Below are positions 27,415 to 36,322 of a stretch of 64,000 nucleotides of DNA, piece after piece. The stretch is from Bryocella elongata (GTDB lineage Bacteria; Acidobacteriota; Terriglobia; Terriglobales; Acidobacteriaceae): positions 62,001 to 126,000 of the forward strand of contig NZ_FNVA01000005.1 of the NCBI RefSeq assembly GCF_900108185.1, read 5' to 3'. Under the pieces are notes generated by a model. It saw nothing but the letters and a program-made list of their open reading frames with translations, ran no database searches and was not told the origin of the DNA. A program made the position numbers and the translations under genes. Positions within the stretch are counted from its first letter, which is position 1. Every line of letters starts with the position of its first letter.

Positions 27415-27807
27415 TTACTTCGATACCGCGAATGCGTGCACGAGGTTATACACGTTGGGTGTTCCCAGGCCAGTGGCGAAGTCATAGCCCGCGGTCGCGT
27501 TATAGCTCGGACTGTAGGTGGTATTGGAGAGCGACAGCACGCCGTAGGTCTCGGAGGGCTTGTAGCAGTTGTGGGCGACGCCCGAGAGCGTGCTGCACAC
27601 CGTGTCGTTGTCTCCGAGCGTTACGTCATGGAAGATGCAGGTCGAGCCTGAGGTGGCGCCGTTATTGGAGTTGCAGCTGGTGCTGCCCTGCGCGTCGAAC
27701 TCCATCTTCGCGAGCGAGTAGAAGGTGGAGTCCGGATTGCCCTGCGCGGCCTTGCTGTACTGCTTGATGAGCGCCTGGATTCCCGCCCATATGGGACAAG
27801 CTGCGCC
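27415..27807 (-). pseudogene. Truncated S53 (sedolisin/kumamolisin) peptidase, C-terminal remnant
   Basis: The frame reads PIWAGIQALIKQYSKAAQGN, then YSLAKMEFDAQG, and closes with AGYDFATGLGTPNVYNLVHAF, the characteristic end of S53 serine-carboxyl peptidases. An in-frame stop sits immediately before it (27808-27810), just where the catalytic GTS serine segment would be. Everything upstream of the active serine is missing, and the next gene begins 22 bases away. It therefore looks like a deletion remnant. Codon use is lower in GC than in neighbours. A short ATG-initiated peptide of 96 residues could still be made but would lack all catalytic residues. Confidence 0.8.
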
Positions 27808-27829
27808 CTAAGGCTGACGGCCGCGACGC

Positions 27830-29920
27830 TTACTTTGCGGGGCCGAAGCGTTGGTCGATCTCATTGAGCAGTGACTTTGCGGCAGGATCGTTGGGCGATA
27901 CCTGCAGCGCCGCTGTCGCCTCGGCACGGGCTTCGTCGGGATGGCCGGAGGCGGCGAGCGCGCCGGCGAGATTCACGTGAAACTCGGGATCGGTGGGCTG
28001 AATACGAATCGCCTCACGCTCCTGCGCGATGGCCGCGGGCCAGTTGCCAAGGTCGGCGTAGGCCGCGGCGAGGTTGTTGTGCTCGCCCGCAGCGAAGTCG
28101 TCCTCGCCCGGATGTGCAGACAGGGCGCGCTCAAAGAGCGAGACTGCGCGCGCGGGATCATGGCCCGAGTCGCGCGCCAGCAGACCCAAAGCGGAGAGGA
28201 CATTCTCGTTGTTGGGCTCCGCGGCGATGGCTCGTTCCAGCAATGGCTGTGCGAGGGCAGGCTGGCCTGCTCGAAGAAGAATCAGGCCGCGCTCGCCGTC
28301 AGTGTCGGCATTGGCAGGATCGATAGCGGAGGCGCTGTCGAGCAGAGCGAGCGACTGTTGCAGGTCGCCACGATTGGCCTCGATCCACGCAAGACCGCGC
28401 GAAGCTGTGACCAGGTCGGGACGATCTGTGGGAACCTCCTCGTTGGCAAGCTGGATGGCAGCGCGGAAGTTCACCTCGGCGTCGCTGGCTTTGCTCGGTT
28501 CGTTGCCCTGCGCGCTGGCGACCATCACGCGCACAAACGGCGCGTCGGGCGACTTTGCGAGCGTGGCGCCGAAGAGCGTCGCATCATCCTTCCAATCGGG
28601 ATTGCGTGTGACGATGACCACGCAGAAGCCGATCAGCGTGACGGCAAGCAGCACGGGAGCAGCGTAACGGCGAGGTGATTCCGGAACCCGCTCCAGCAAA
28701 GCGTTCGCGATGACGACAAGCGCGATGCAGAAGCCGAAGGACGGAAGGAAGAGATAGCGCTCCGTAAAGGCGTTGCGTCCCAGAGCGCTGAGGTTCATCG
28801 CCGGCAGCAGCGTGACCAACGTCCATACGAGCCCGAAGATCGCAGGGAGAAGCTTGCTGGTGGTGGCGGTGATGCCGGTCTGTGCTGAGGCTGCGCGTTG
28901 GATGAGCCACACCATGGCGGCGATCAACACACCGAAGAATGCCAGTCCGCCGAGCGCGCGCGGATCGGTGATCGAGCGGATGGGCTGCAACAGAACGTAG
29001 GCGTTGAGGTTCAACGGCAGGATGAGCTTGCCGACGTACTGCACCAGCAGCCAGAGGTCATTGAGCGCGAAGGTGAGGGGATTGAGCAGCCAGTCGCGAC
29101 GGCCCGACTCAAGCCCACCGAGTGCGGCGAACCGGATTCCGAAGTAGAGCAGCAGCGCGGCGAGGGAAGGCGTTACCGAGAAGAGGATGCCGCGCAGGCT
29201 GCGCTGGCGCGGGTCTGTGGAGGACTCGGATGGCAGTAGAACCTCGGCCGCGACGAGCAGCAGCGGGAAGATGACCGCGGTCTCCTTCCACAGCAGGGCG
29301 AGGAAGAAGCTGAGGCTCCCGAGGACCACAACCAGACGACGCCGCGCGGTCGTGCCTCTCGCTTGCAGATAGAGCGCGAAGGCGATCAGCAGGAAGAGGG
29401 TGCAGCCCAACTCAGGCAGTGCGGCAATCCAGTCGATGGCCTCGGTGTGGAGCGGATACAGAGCGAAGAGAGCTGCGACCGCGAAGGCCGCCTGCCAGCG
29501 TCCAAGCAGACGTCGTGCGACGAAAAAGGCAGCGATCGCACAAGCGATGGCGAAGAGCAGGCTCACCAGGTGAAACGGTTCCGCCTGCGGCCCAAAGGCT
29601 CCCAGCACGATGCGATACGTGAGCATCTGCAAGGGCCTGTAATCGACGCCCTGGAGCGACTGCGAGTGCGAGTCGAAGCGTGTGTCGGTGGTGAAGATGC
29701 GCGAGAGTGGCGATGCCGTGCGCAGGTTCTCGTTGAGGACGATCTGCTGGTGGTCGTCCCACACGAAGCCGTTGGAAAGGCTGTTGCCATAGGCCGCGAT
29801 GAGCAGCACGGCCAACGCAGCGCAGCACAGCATCATCGTGCCGAAGCCGAACCTTGCGTCGCGGATTGCCGCGGGCTGCGGGGAACGCAGCTTCGCCTTC
29901 GCTTCCGGTCTGCGCGCCAT
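27830..29920 (-). CDS. Membrane protein with C-terminal TPR repeats (TMTC/GT-C-like)
   Basis: The 696-residue product has an N-terminal region of about ten membrane segments beginning with NGFVWDDHQQIVLNENL, the acidic first-loop motif of GT-C type protein O-mannosyltransferase relatives (TMTC family), and four or more TPR repeats from about residue 480 to the end (EPNNENVLSALGLLARDSG and similar). Such proteins are thought to transfer sugars from lipid carriers, with the TPR region for protein binding; activity is inferred. The ATG lies two bases after the stop of the transglutaminase gene. Confidence 0.82.
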   Translation of the reverse strand: MARRPEAKAKLRSPQPAAIRDARFGFGTMMLCCAALAVLLIAAYGNSLSNGFVWDDHQQIVLNENLRTASPLSRIFTTDTRFDSHSQSLQGVDYRPLQMLTYRIVLGAFGPQAEPFHLVSLLFAIACAIAAFFVARRLLGRWQAAFAVAALFALYPLHTEAIDWIAALPELGCTLFLLIAFALYLQARGTTARRRLVVVLGSLSFFLALLWKETAVIFPLLLVAAEVLLPSESSTDPRQRSLRGILFSVTPSLAALLLYFGIRFAALGGLESGRRDWLLNPLTFALNDLWLLVQYVGKLILPLNLNAYVLLQPIRSITDPRALGGLAFFGVLIAAMVWLIQRAASAQTGITATTSKLLPAIFGLVWTLVTLLPAMNLSALGRNAFTERYLFLPSFGFCIALVVIANALLERVPESPRRYAAPVLLAVTLIGFCVVIVTRNPDWKDDATLFGATLAKSPDAPFVRVMVASAQGNEPSKASDAEVNFRAAIQLANEEVPTDRPDLVTASRGLAWIEANRGDLQQSLALLDSASAIDPANADTDGERGLILLRAGQPALAQPLLERAIAAEPNNENVLSALGLLARDSGHDPARAVSLFERALSAHPGEDDFAAGEHNNLAAAYADLGNWPAAIAQEREAIRIQPTDPEFHVNLAGALAASGHPDEARAEATAALQVSPNDPAAKSLLNEIDQRFGPAK

Positions 29921-29922
29921 GG

Positions 29923-30921
29923 CTAGCGTGCCTGCTGCTGTTGTTGTTGGGCCTGCTGGTTGCTGCGCTTCGCGGGTGCAGCTTGTTCGGGCAGCGCCTG
30001 GGCCTTCTCGACCAGGATCGACCAGTCTTCAGGCACGGGAAGCTCGCGGTCGAGCTCCGGAACGCCCAGGCTCGGCTCGACGCGCACGGCTACGGTGAGT
30101 TCGCTCTTGGTCCGGCCGCGGAACATGCCGTGCGTAGGCGGAACGTCGGCGTAGTCGCGGCCGATGGCGGTGCGGATGTGGCGATCGGTGACGAGGAGGT
30201 TGTTGGTGGGATCGAAGCCCACCCAGCCAAGCTCAGGCAGGAAGCACTCGACCCACGCATGGGTTGCGGAGGCGACCGAACGGTCGTGCGCTCCTTCGCC
30301 ATGGAAGAGATAGCCCGAGACGTAGCGGCAAGGGATCTGCAGCCGCGTGCGCACCAGCGCGATCATGATGTGCGCGAAGTCCTGGCAGACGCCGGCCTTG
30401 GTGGAGAGCGCAAGCTCGATGGGTGAATCTGCCTTGGTGGACTTGGGCTTGTAGTCGAAGTACTCGTAGAGCTGCTTGTTCAAGGTGCGCAGGACGGTCA
30501 GCGGATCGTCCTTGCGACGCAGGTCGAACTCCGTGGCCAGCGCCTCGAGCGCGGGCGTCGCTTCGGCGAAGGCGCTGGGCAGCAGCATCTCCCAGAAATC
30601 GCTCTCGTGGACCTCGCGGTCCATGTCCTCCCAGGCCGTCTCGTCCAATGCTTCAGGAAGCTCGAGGGCGGGTTCGACCTCAACGAGGGACTCGGCGACG
30701 ATGACGAGCTGGCCATGCTGGCCGGGGATATCGAAGTGGTGTACGTGGTTGGCAAGGTGGTCGCGATAGCTGAAGACGCGACAGCGCGGCGAGACCGAGA
30801 GATGAAACGTGAGACAGCGCTGGTTCGCATCCGAGCGCGGATGCATGCGCGTCTCCATGATGCTTTCGCTGACCTGCGACTTGTACGCGAACTTGGTGAG
30901 ATGACGGATGGAGTAGTACAT
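29923..30921 (-). CDS. Transglutaminase-like cysteine protease family protein
   Basis: The 332-residue protein has the bacterial transglutaminase N-terminal beta region (MYYSIRHLTKFAYKSQVSES) and the transglutaminase core with Cys179 (GVCQDFAHI), His221 (THAWVECF) and Asp237 (GFDPTN) as the triad. The C-terminus is a Gln-rich tail. The start at 30921 has AGGGGGAA close upstream and gives the usual family start; an ATG 18 codons earlier is possible. It lies between an alpha-E gene and a TPR membrane gene on the same strand. In other bacteria alpha-E and transglutaminase genes accompany an ATP-grasp enzyme in peptide synthesis or protein modification. Confidence 0.88.
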   Translation of the reverse strand: MYYSIRHLTKFAYKSQVSESIMETRMHPRSDANQRCLTFHLSVSPRCRVFSYRDHLANHVHHFDIPGQHGQLVIVAESLVEVEPALELPEALDETAWEDMDREVHESDFWEMLLPSAFAEATPALEALATEFDLRRKDDPLTVLRTLNKQLYEYFDYKPKSTKADSPIELALSTKAGVCQDFAHIMIALVRTRLQIPCRYVSGYLFHGEGAHDRSVASATHAWVECFLPELGWVGFDPTNNLLVTDRHIRTAIGRDYADVPPTHGMFRGRTKSELTVAVRVEPSLGVPELDRELPVPEDWSILVEKAQALPEQAAPAKRSNQQAQQQQQQAR

Positions 30922-31006
30922 CGGTTCCCCCTGCTCGTGCCGATAGATGAGTTCCGGCTCCTGCTGCACTTCCATGCTGCAACGTACCTTTCCGTTGTCC
31001 CGCGGG

Positions 31007-31993
31007 TTATCCCGCCAGGGCAGCCTGCACGGAGTAGTCCACGTACAGGTGATAGATGGTGTCATGGATGGCGCTGCACTGGCGTTGAATGCCGCGCAGA
31101 TAGCCCACGATGTCTCCGTTCAGGATCTCGTCGACGGACGCGAAGGCGAGAGACGCGCTGAGGCGGCCGGCGATGCGATGGAGCTCTTCGGCGCGCTGCT
31201 TCCCGCTTACCTTCTGGATAGCCTGAAGCGCCTGTTCGACGCTCTGGATGGAGAAACGAAGCGAATGGGGGAACTCTTCGTCGAGCAGCAGGAACTCGAG
31301 GATACGCTCGGGAGTAAGGTCGGCGGTGTAGACCTTGCAGTAGGCCTCGAACGCGGTGGCGCTGCGCAGCAGGCCCATCCACTCCAGATACTCGTTGCCT
31401 TCGGCCACGCGATCGGGCTGCGACCAGAGGTCTTCGTGATACGCCTCGAGCAGCATGGCCGTGGCGCTGGCGCGCTCCAGGAAGCGACCCACCTGGATAA
31501 ACTGCCAGCCTTCGCCGTGGCTCATGGTGGAGTCGGTGACGCCCTGAAACTGGTGGACGGAATCAAGCACCATCTGCAGGAAGGCGGACTGGGCTTCGGT
31601 GGCATCATGCAAGGCGGCAGGTTGGCCGAGCTGGCGGATCTCCGGGCGCGTTGCGTCAAGGTAGAGCGAATTCAGGCGCTGCCACTGCTCGGTGGAGATC
31701 TGCTCGCGCACGTGGCGTGCGTTCTCGCGCGCGGACATGATGCAGGAGAGCACCGAGGTCTTGTTTACCGTGTCAAAGGTGAGCGCATTGGCGAAGGCAT
31801 AAGGGTTACCTTCCCACTTGACCCGCTTGGGCTTGCCCAGCGCCTGCAAGACGCGCAGCCAGCGGTGGTCGGAGCTGGTGGAGCTCTCGTCCAGCATCAG
31901 GTTCAGGTTGACTTCGAGCAGGCGCGTCGTGTGCTCTGCGCGCTCTAGATAACGCGACATCCAGTAGAGAGAGTCGGCAACGCGGGAAAGCAT
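31007..31993 (-). CDS. Alpha-E domain-containing protein (DUF403)
   Basis: The 328-residue product is the all-helical alpha-E domain along its full length, starting with SRVADSLYWMSRYLERAEHT and containing LERASATAMLLEAYH. The glutamates of the two RxxERAE-type helices are in place. In most genomes this protein is encoded beside, or fused to, a circularly permuted type 2 ATP-grasp enzyme (DUF404/DUF407) and a transglutaminase. The transglutaminase is present downstream, but the ATP-grasp gene is not in this locus. The ATG at 31993 is two codons inside a TTG frame. Confidence 0.9.
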   Translation of the reverse strand: MLSRVADSLYWMSRYLERAEHTTRLLEVNLNLMLDESSTSSDHRWLRVLQALGKPKRVKWEGNPYAFANALTFDTVNKTSVLSCIMSARENARHVREQISTEQWQRLNSLYLDATRPEIRQLGQPAALHDATEAQSAFLQMVLDSVHQFQGVTDSTMSHGEGWQFIQVGRFLERASATAMLLEAYHEDLWSQPDRVAEGNEYLEWMGLLRSATAFEAYCKVYTADLTPERILEFLLLDEEFPHSLRFSIQSVEQALQAIQKVSGKQRAEELHRIAGRLSASLAFASVDEILNGDIVGYLRGIQRQCSAIHDTIYHLYVDYSVQAALAG

Positions 31994-32070
31994 ACTCAAA
32001 TGTACACTGCCGGTTTTTACGGCAAGTCAGGGCGACCCAGGGCGCGAGGCTCTATCCTCGAGAGGTCTCC

Positions 32071-33180
32071 GTGCTTGGCCTCGACATCATCGCTCAGGAC
32101 ACCATGGCCTTCCCGTGGCACCAGCGCACGCCGGTGCATGGGTTGCGCATCGTCATTCCTGTAGGCGTGGCATTGGGCATCGGCGCGGCGACCGGGCATG
32201 AAGCTGCCGGAGCGATCGCAGCCGGTGCGGCCTATACGGTAGGCTTCGCCGCGTTCCATGAGGCCCTGGCCTCTGACCTGTTGAGCATGTTCCTCCTCAC
32301 GCTGGGAATTGCGTCGGGGACCCTGATCGGCTCGCTGGCCGCACCGTGGGTCTGGACGACGCTGCTGGTCGTGGGCATCGCAGCCGTGAACTACGGCATC
32401 GCCTCCAACCTTGGCCCCACGGCTGGATGGATGGCCCAGCAGTGCGCGGTCTACGTGATCATCGCGACCTACTTCCCCAACGGGCTGCACTTCGCGCTGG
32501 GCCGTTCCAGCATGATCCTGCTGGGCGGCACGATCCAGATGGCCGTGACAGCGATCTTCCGCATCTTCGCTCCAGCGGCGATCCGACGGCAGCCCGGCCC
32601 GACGTTGGGGCAGATCCGCGGGCGCATCCTGGTCCTTTGGCATGAGCTGCTGCATGACGTGCAGCTGCGCGGCGCGACACTGGGCTATATCCTGCGGCTC
32701 GCCTTCACGCTGCTGCTCAGCACCTGGGTCTACAAGCACTACGGCGTGCGCAGCGGCTATTGGGCGCCGATGACCGCCGTGCTGGTGCTGCGACCGCAGT
32801 GGACCGGGACGATGAGCCGCGGCCTCGCGCGGCTGCTGGGCACCATGGTCGCTGCGGGGTTCGCGCTCTTTCTTGCCCAGTTCACGCCGTTCCCGCAGCC
32901 TCTGGTCTTCGTGCTGATCATCGTGGCGGCGTGGGCGTCTTACGCGCTGCAGGCCGTCAACTACGCGGCGTTCTCCTGCTTCCTGACGCTGTACATCGTC
33001 TTCCTCTTCCGCTTCGGCGGCTTCTCGCAGAGCTCCGCAGCGCATCTCCGGCTGTTCAACACGGCCCTGGGCGGCGCGCTCGCGCTGCTGGTGGACGTCC
33101 TGTGGCTGGTCTTCAAACCGCAGCGTTTCCTCCCGCAAACCCGCGAGGAAACGCCGATTCTGCCTCCCGACGGGATATAG
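32071..33180 (+). CDS. FUSC-family membrane protein
   Basis: The 369-residue protein has two halves each with several membrane helices. The C-terminal half carries the FUSC_2 pattern YWAPMTAVLVLRPQWTGTMSRGLAR followed by LGTMVAAGFAL. Related fusaric-acid-resistance and aromatic acid exporters (AaeB) contain this unit twice with a soluble centre; this is a shorter single-unit form, so transport activity is not certain. The GTG at 32071 has GAGAGG upstream; ATG 32104 is an alternative. It is divergent from the alpha-E gene and sits 50 bases before aspS. Confidence 0.8.
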   Translation: MLGLDIIAQDTMAFPWHQRTPVHGLRIVIPVGVALGIGAATGHEAAGAIAAGAAYTVGFAAFHEALASDLLSMFLLTLGIASGTLIGSLAAPWVWTTLLVVGIAAVNYGIASNLGPTAGWMAQQCAVYVIIATYFPNGLHFALGRSSMILLGGTIQMAVTAIFRIFAPAAIRRQPGPTLGQIRGRILVLWHELLHDVQLRGATLGYILRLAFTLLLSTWVYKHYGVRSGYWAPMTAVLVLRPQWTGTMSRGLARLLGTMVAAGFALFLAQFTPFPQPLVFVLIIVAAWASYALQAVNYAAFSCFLTLYIVFLFRFGGFSQSSAAHLRLFNTALGGALALLVDVLWLVFKPQRFLPQTREETPILPPDGI

Positions 33181-33230
33181 CGGCACCTGGGGCTCCGTGC
33201 CGGCCGGGCTTTCGTACAATAGAAGGCACT

Positions 33231-35087
33231 GTGAAACTCGATTTTCTAGGCACTCTGGAGCGCACGCATCGTTGCGGCGACCTCCGCATCAGCGACGAAG
33301 GCAAGACCGTAACCCTCATGGGCTGGGTCAATCGCCGCCGCGACCACGGCGACCTCATCTTTCTTGACCTCCGCGACCGCAGCGGCATCACTCAGGTGGT
33401 CTTTGACAAGGGCCTAGACGCAGAGTCTCATGCCAAAGCCGAAGCGGCACGTCCGGAGTATGTCGTCGCGGTTACAGGCCAAGTCACGCCGCGCGGGTTC
33501 GACGAGAAGAACCCCGACATGCTGACGGGTGACATTGAAGTAGTCGCTGGCCAGACGCTGCTGCTGAACGACGCGAAGACCCCGCCGTTCTCGCCGGCCG
33601 AGGACGCGATTGCGAACGAAGAGGTGCGGCTCAAGTACCGCTACCTCGACCTGCGCCGCGAGCAGATGCAGAAGAACTTCGCCATCCGCTCGCGCGTGGC
33701 CATGGCGATTCGCAACTACCTCGTCGGCGAAGGCTTCCTCGAGATCGAAACGCCGTTCATGACGCGCTCGACCCCCGAAGGTGCACGCGATTACCTCGTG
33801 CCCTCTCGTGTCCATCCCGGCAACTTCTATGCGCTGCCGCAGTCGCCGCAGATCTTCAAGCAGATCCTCATGGTCTCCGGCTTCGACCGCTACTTCCAGG
33901 TCGCCCGCTGCTTCCGCGATGAAGACCTTCGCGCTGACCGCCAGCCCGAGTTCACGCAGATCGATCTCGAGATCAGCTTCCCGCAGATGAAGACGGTCTT
34001 CGCAACGGCGGAAGGCTTTCTGCACGCGGCGTTTTCGGCGGCGGGCATCGAGCTGCCCAGCGAGCCCTTCATCCAGATGACCTACGACGAGGCCATCGCG
34101 AAGTACGGCATCGACAAGCCGGACATGCGCCTGCCCGCGATGGCGGACCTGAGCGAAGAGCTCACGCCGGAGCTCCGCACGACGTTGAAGATCGAGCAGG
34201 GCCTGCCCGTGCTCGGCTTCGTCATTCCGAAGGTTGGCGAGCTTTCCGGCACCGAGCGCAAGAAGCTGCTCTCGGAGATCCGCACGATCTTCGGCGATTG
34301 CGGCCTCGACGTGCTCGACACCGCGCGCCTCCGCACCAACGAGGCGTTCGTCCCGCTCGCCGATGCCTGCGCTGCGAAGATCTCCGCCGCGCTGACGGCC
34401 TTCAACGGAGCGACGCTCAGCGCGAACGATCTTGCCGTCGTTGTCACCCCCAAGCTCGACACCCCGGCGATGTGGAACTTCGATCGTCAGTGGATCTGGA
34501 AGCGTGTTGGCGCGCTGCGGCTGGAACTGGCGAAGAAGTACGCCGACAAGCACAAGCTCTTCGAGCAGACCGGCACCGCGAAGGACTTCAAGTTCCTCTG
34601 GGTGACCGACTTCCCCATGTACGAGTGGAACGAGGAGTCGAAGACCTGGGACGCGGCGCATCATCCCTTCACCGCGCCGCATGAGGAAGACATCAAGTCG
34701 GGCGCTCTGGTGAACGACAAGGGCTCCGTCCGCGCGCTGGCTTACGACGTGGTACTCAACGGTACCGAGCTGGGCTCGGGCTCGATCCGTATCCACCGCA
34801 AGGACGTGCAGGCGGAGATCTTCCGCTCGCTGGGGATGTCCGATGAGGAAGCGAAGTCGCGCTTCGGCTTCTTCCTCGACGCGCTGGAGTACGGCACGCC
34901 CCCGCACGGCGGCATCGCTCTGGGTCTGGACCGCATCGTGATGATCCTTGCCGGAGCAAACTCGCTGCGCGAAGTCATCGCCTTCCCCAAGACAGCGAAG
35001 GCCATCGACCTGATGGTGGATGCACCGAGCGAAGCGACAGCCATCCAGCTCCGCGACCTCCACCTGAAGGTCAACACGCGGAGCTAG
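33231..35087 (+). CDS. aspS: Aspartyl-tRNA synthetase
   Basis: The 618-residue product is a bacterial-type AspRS: N-terminal OB-fold anticodon domain (VTLMGWVNRRRDHGDLIFLDLRD in two parts), class II motif 1 near FLEIETPFMTRSTPEGARDYLV, motif 2 with ARCFRDEDLRADRQPEFTQID, the bacterial GAD insertion, and motif 3 GIALGLDRIVM. It charges tRNA-Asp. The GTG start has AAGG six bases upstream. A TACAAT hexamer at 33215 lies so close that, if used, the transcript would be almost leaderless. The length matches bacterial enzymes. Confidence 0.97.
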   Translation: MKLDFLGTLERTHRCGDLRISDEGKTVTLMGWVNRRRDHGDLIFLDLRDRSGITQVVFDKGLDAESHAKAEAARPEYVVAVTGQVTPRGFDEKNPDMLTGDIEVVAGQTLLLNDAKTPPFSPAEDAIANEEVRLKYRYLDLRREQMQKNFAIRSRVAMAIRNYLVGEGFLEIETPFMTRSTPEGARDYLVPSRVHPGNFYALPQSPQIFKQILMVSGFDRYFQVARCFRDEDLRADRQPEFTQIDLEISFPQMKTVFATAEGFLHAAFSAAGIELPSEPFIQMTYDEAIAKYGIDKPDMRLPAMADLSEELTPELRTTLKIEQGLPVLGFVIPKVGELSGTERKKLLSEIRTIFGDCGLDVLDTARLRTNEAFVPLADACAAKISAALTAFNGATLSANDLAVVVTPKLDTPAMWNFDRQWIWKRVGALRLELAKKYADKHKLFEQTGTAKDFKFLWVTDFPMYEWNEESKTWDAAHHPFTAPHEEDIKSGALVNDKGSVRALAYDVVLNGTELGSGSIRIHRKDVQAEIFRSLGMSDEEAKSRFGFFLDALEYGTPPHGGIALGLDRIVMILAGANSLREVIAFPKTAKAIDLMVDAPSEATAIQLRDLHLKVNTRS

Positions 35088-35145
35088 CAGCGCCGCGAAC
35101 GACTCAGCACCAGACCCGCCTTCGACTCACCTCAAATCCGGGTGC

Positions 35146-35169
35146 CCCGGGTCCCTCAAGGGACCCGGG
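35146..35169. repeat. REP-like dyad, copy 2
   Basis: CCCGGGTCCC-TCAA-GGGACCCGGG, preceded by GGGTGC. The 30 bases 35140-35169 are the exact reverse complement of 9634-9663, 25 kb away. It lies 58 bases after aspS and may also aid termination, although no U-tract follows. Confidence 0.75.
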
Positions 35170-35284
35170 CTTGCTTGCGTCGATGTCTTCGAATGGACGT
35201 GAGCATCAAGGCCGCATGAGCCCGGGGCCGAAGGTCCCGACCCGGGACGCCTGAATAACATAATGGACCAAACGGAGATTCTTG

Positions 35285-35608
35285 ATGCCCACCGCCGTGC
35301 GACGGATCCTGGCCTTCCTCGTGCCATGCGCAGGACTTGTGTTCGTCGCCTTAATGGTCGCGGAATACTACTTGGTCGGCCAGTTCGCTCGTAGCTACCC
35401 AGAGCACATGGATGCCGTCAGGGGTTACATCTATCCCTTGCAACTGCATGGAGGCCGTGTGTATGTCGGCCGCGAGCAGCACCAACTTCTCGAGCTGCTG
35501 GCAGCCACGCGCAGCGTGGTGCTATTTCTCGGTGGAATTCTCGGTTTCTTGCTTCCCATGGGGTCCGCCTCGCGGGGTAGCAACGGCGACCCTAGCGATG
35601 GACGGTAA
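35285..35608 (+). CDS. Small two-helix membrane protein, unknown
   Basis: The 107-residue product has hydrophobic helices at about residues 8-30 and 76-92 with a polar loop between (VRGYIYPLQLHGGRVYVGRE). CGGAG seven bases before the ATG supports translation. I do not recognise a family. It stands alone between aspS and the convergent HxlR gene, downstream of a GTCCCG-ACC-CGGGAC dyad at 35234-35248. Confidence 0.6.
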   Translation: MPTAVRRILAFLVPCAGLVFVALMVAEYYLVGQFARSYPEHMDAVRGYIYPLQLHGGRVYVGREQHQLLELLAATRSVVLFLGGILGFLLPMGSASRGSNGDPSDGR

Positions 35609-35712
35609 ACGTTGGCTGGCGACGAACGGCCATTCTAGTGAGTGGATTGATGACGGGCGATGCGAGTTCCAGCTCCGGCTTGGGCAGAGTGCGCCGAATG
35701 TCTGGCTTGTTG

Positions 35713-36144
35713 CTAGGCTGCGGCGTCGTGTTCTTCGGAGTGGGGTTGCGTGGCTGGGATGGGGTCTGCGGCGTGGAGGTACTTGCCGATGTCCTCGCGC
35801 TTCCACTTGTCGCTGAGGGCGTGGAGCTGGGCCATGAAGCCGTCCATCTCGGCCATGCGCTTGGTGGGAGCGTAGGTGACCTCGGGCGGGTTTGTCGGCT
35901 TCACCGTGCGGGACACGAAGCCCTTCTCCTCCAGCGTCCGCAGGCGCAGCGTCAGGATGCGCGCGCTGATGCCCTCAGCCGCGCGGCGCAGAGCGCCAAA
36001 ACGCATCGCGCCATTGTGCGAAAGCAGCCAAAGGATATGCAGCGTCCAGGGGCGCGTGAGCATCTCTAAGAGGCCACCCATGGCGCAGCCGGCAGTGATC
36101 TCCGCGGTGGGCTTCCGGATCTCGTCCTGATGCTTTGCTGCCAT
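35713..36144 (-). CDS. HxlR-family winged-helix regulator (YodB-like)
   Basis: The 143-residue protein has the HxlR winged helix with GGLLEMLTRPWTLHILWLLS and FGALRRAAEGISARILTLRLRTLEEKGF in pieces. Cys19 in TAGCAMGG lies where YodB-type thiol sensors have their reactive cysteine. AGGAGG lies seven bases before the ATG. It is divergent from an azoreductase gene, the same pairing as yodB and azoR1 in Bacillus subtilis, and a YodB-type operator lies between. Sensing of quinones or electrophiles through Cys19 is inferred. Confidence 0.88.
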   Translation of the reverse strand: MAAKHQDEIRKPTAEITAGCAMGGLLEMLTRPWTLHILWLLSHNGAMRFGALRRAAEGISARILTLRLRTLEEKGFVSRTVKPTNPPEVTYAPTKRMAEMDGFMAQLHALSDKWKREDIGKYLHAADPIPATQPHSEEHDAAA

Positions 36145-36218
36145 GATGGTTCCTCCTGGAGAGCTGGTTACGCTGGAGTGCCTGCTTACGCGAAAGTGCC
36201 TACTTCGCAAGCGCAGGG

Positions 36219-36233
36219 TACTTACTTATAGTA
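36219..36233. promoter_or_regulatory. HxlR/YodB-type operator, TACT-N7-AGTA
   Basis: TACT (36219-36222) and AGTA (36230-36233) are inverted and separated by seven bases, which is the layout of the YodB operator of Bacillus. It lies 75 bases upstream of the regulator start and 90 bases before the azoreductase start, so it could control both. Confidence 0.65.
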
Positions 36234-36322
36234 ACCAAGGATCGACGTGCGAGGCACGAAACACGGAATTCCAGAACCAAGGGGCGCGGCCATCCGGCTG
36301 CCACAACGACGAAGGACATTCG

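Noticed and set aside
33192-33231. Leaderless aspS transcript from TACAAT at 33215
   Set aside because: No acceptable minus-35 is present, and AAGG before the GTG suggests normal initiation; left as a remark in the gene entry.
33414-35063. 549-codon minus-strand frame opposite aspS
   Set aside because: Antisense shadow; aspS motifs are complete on the plus strand.
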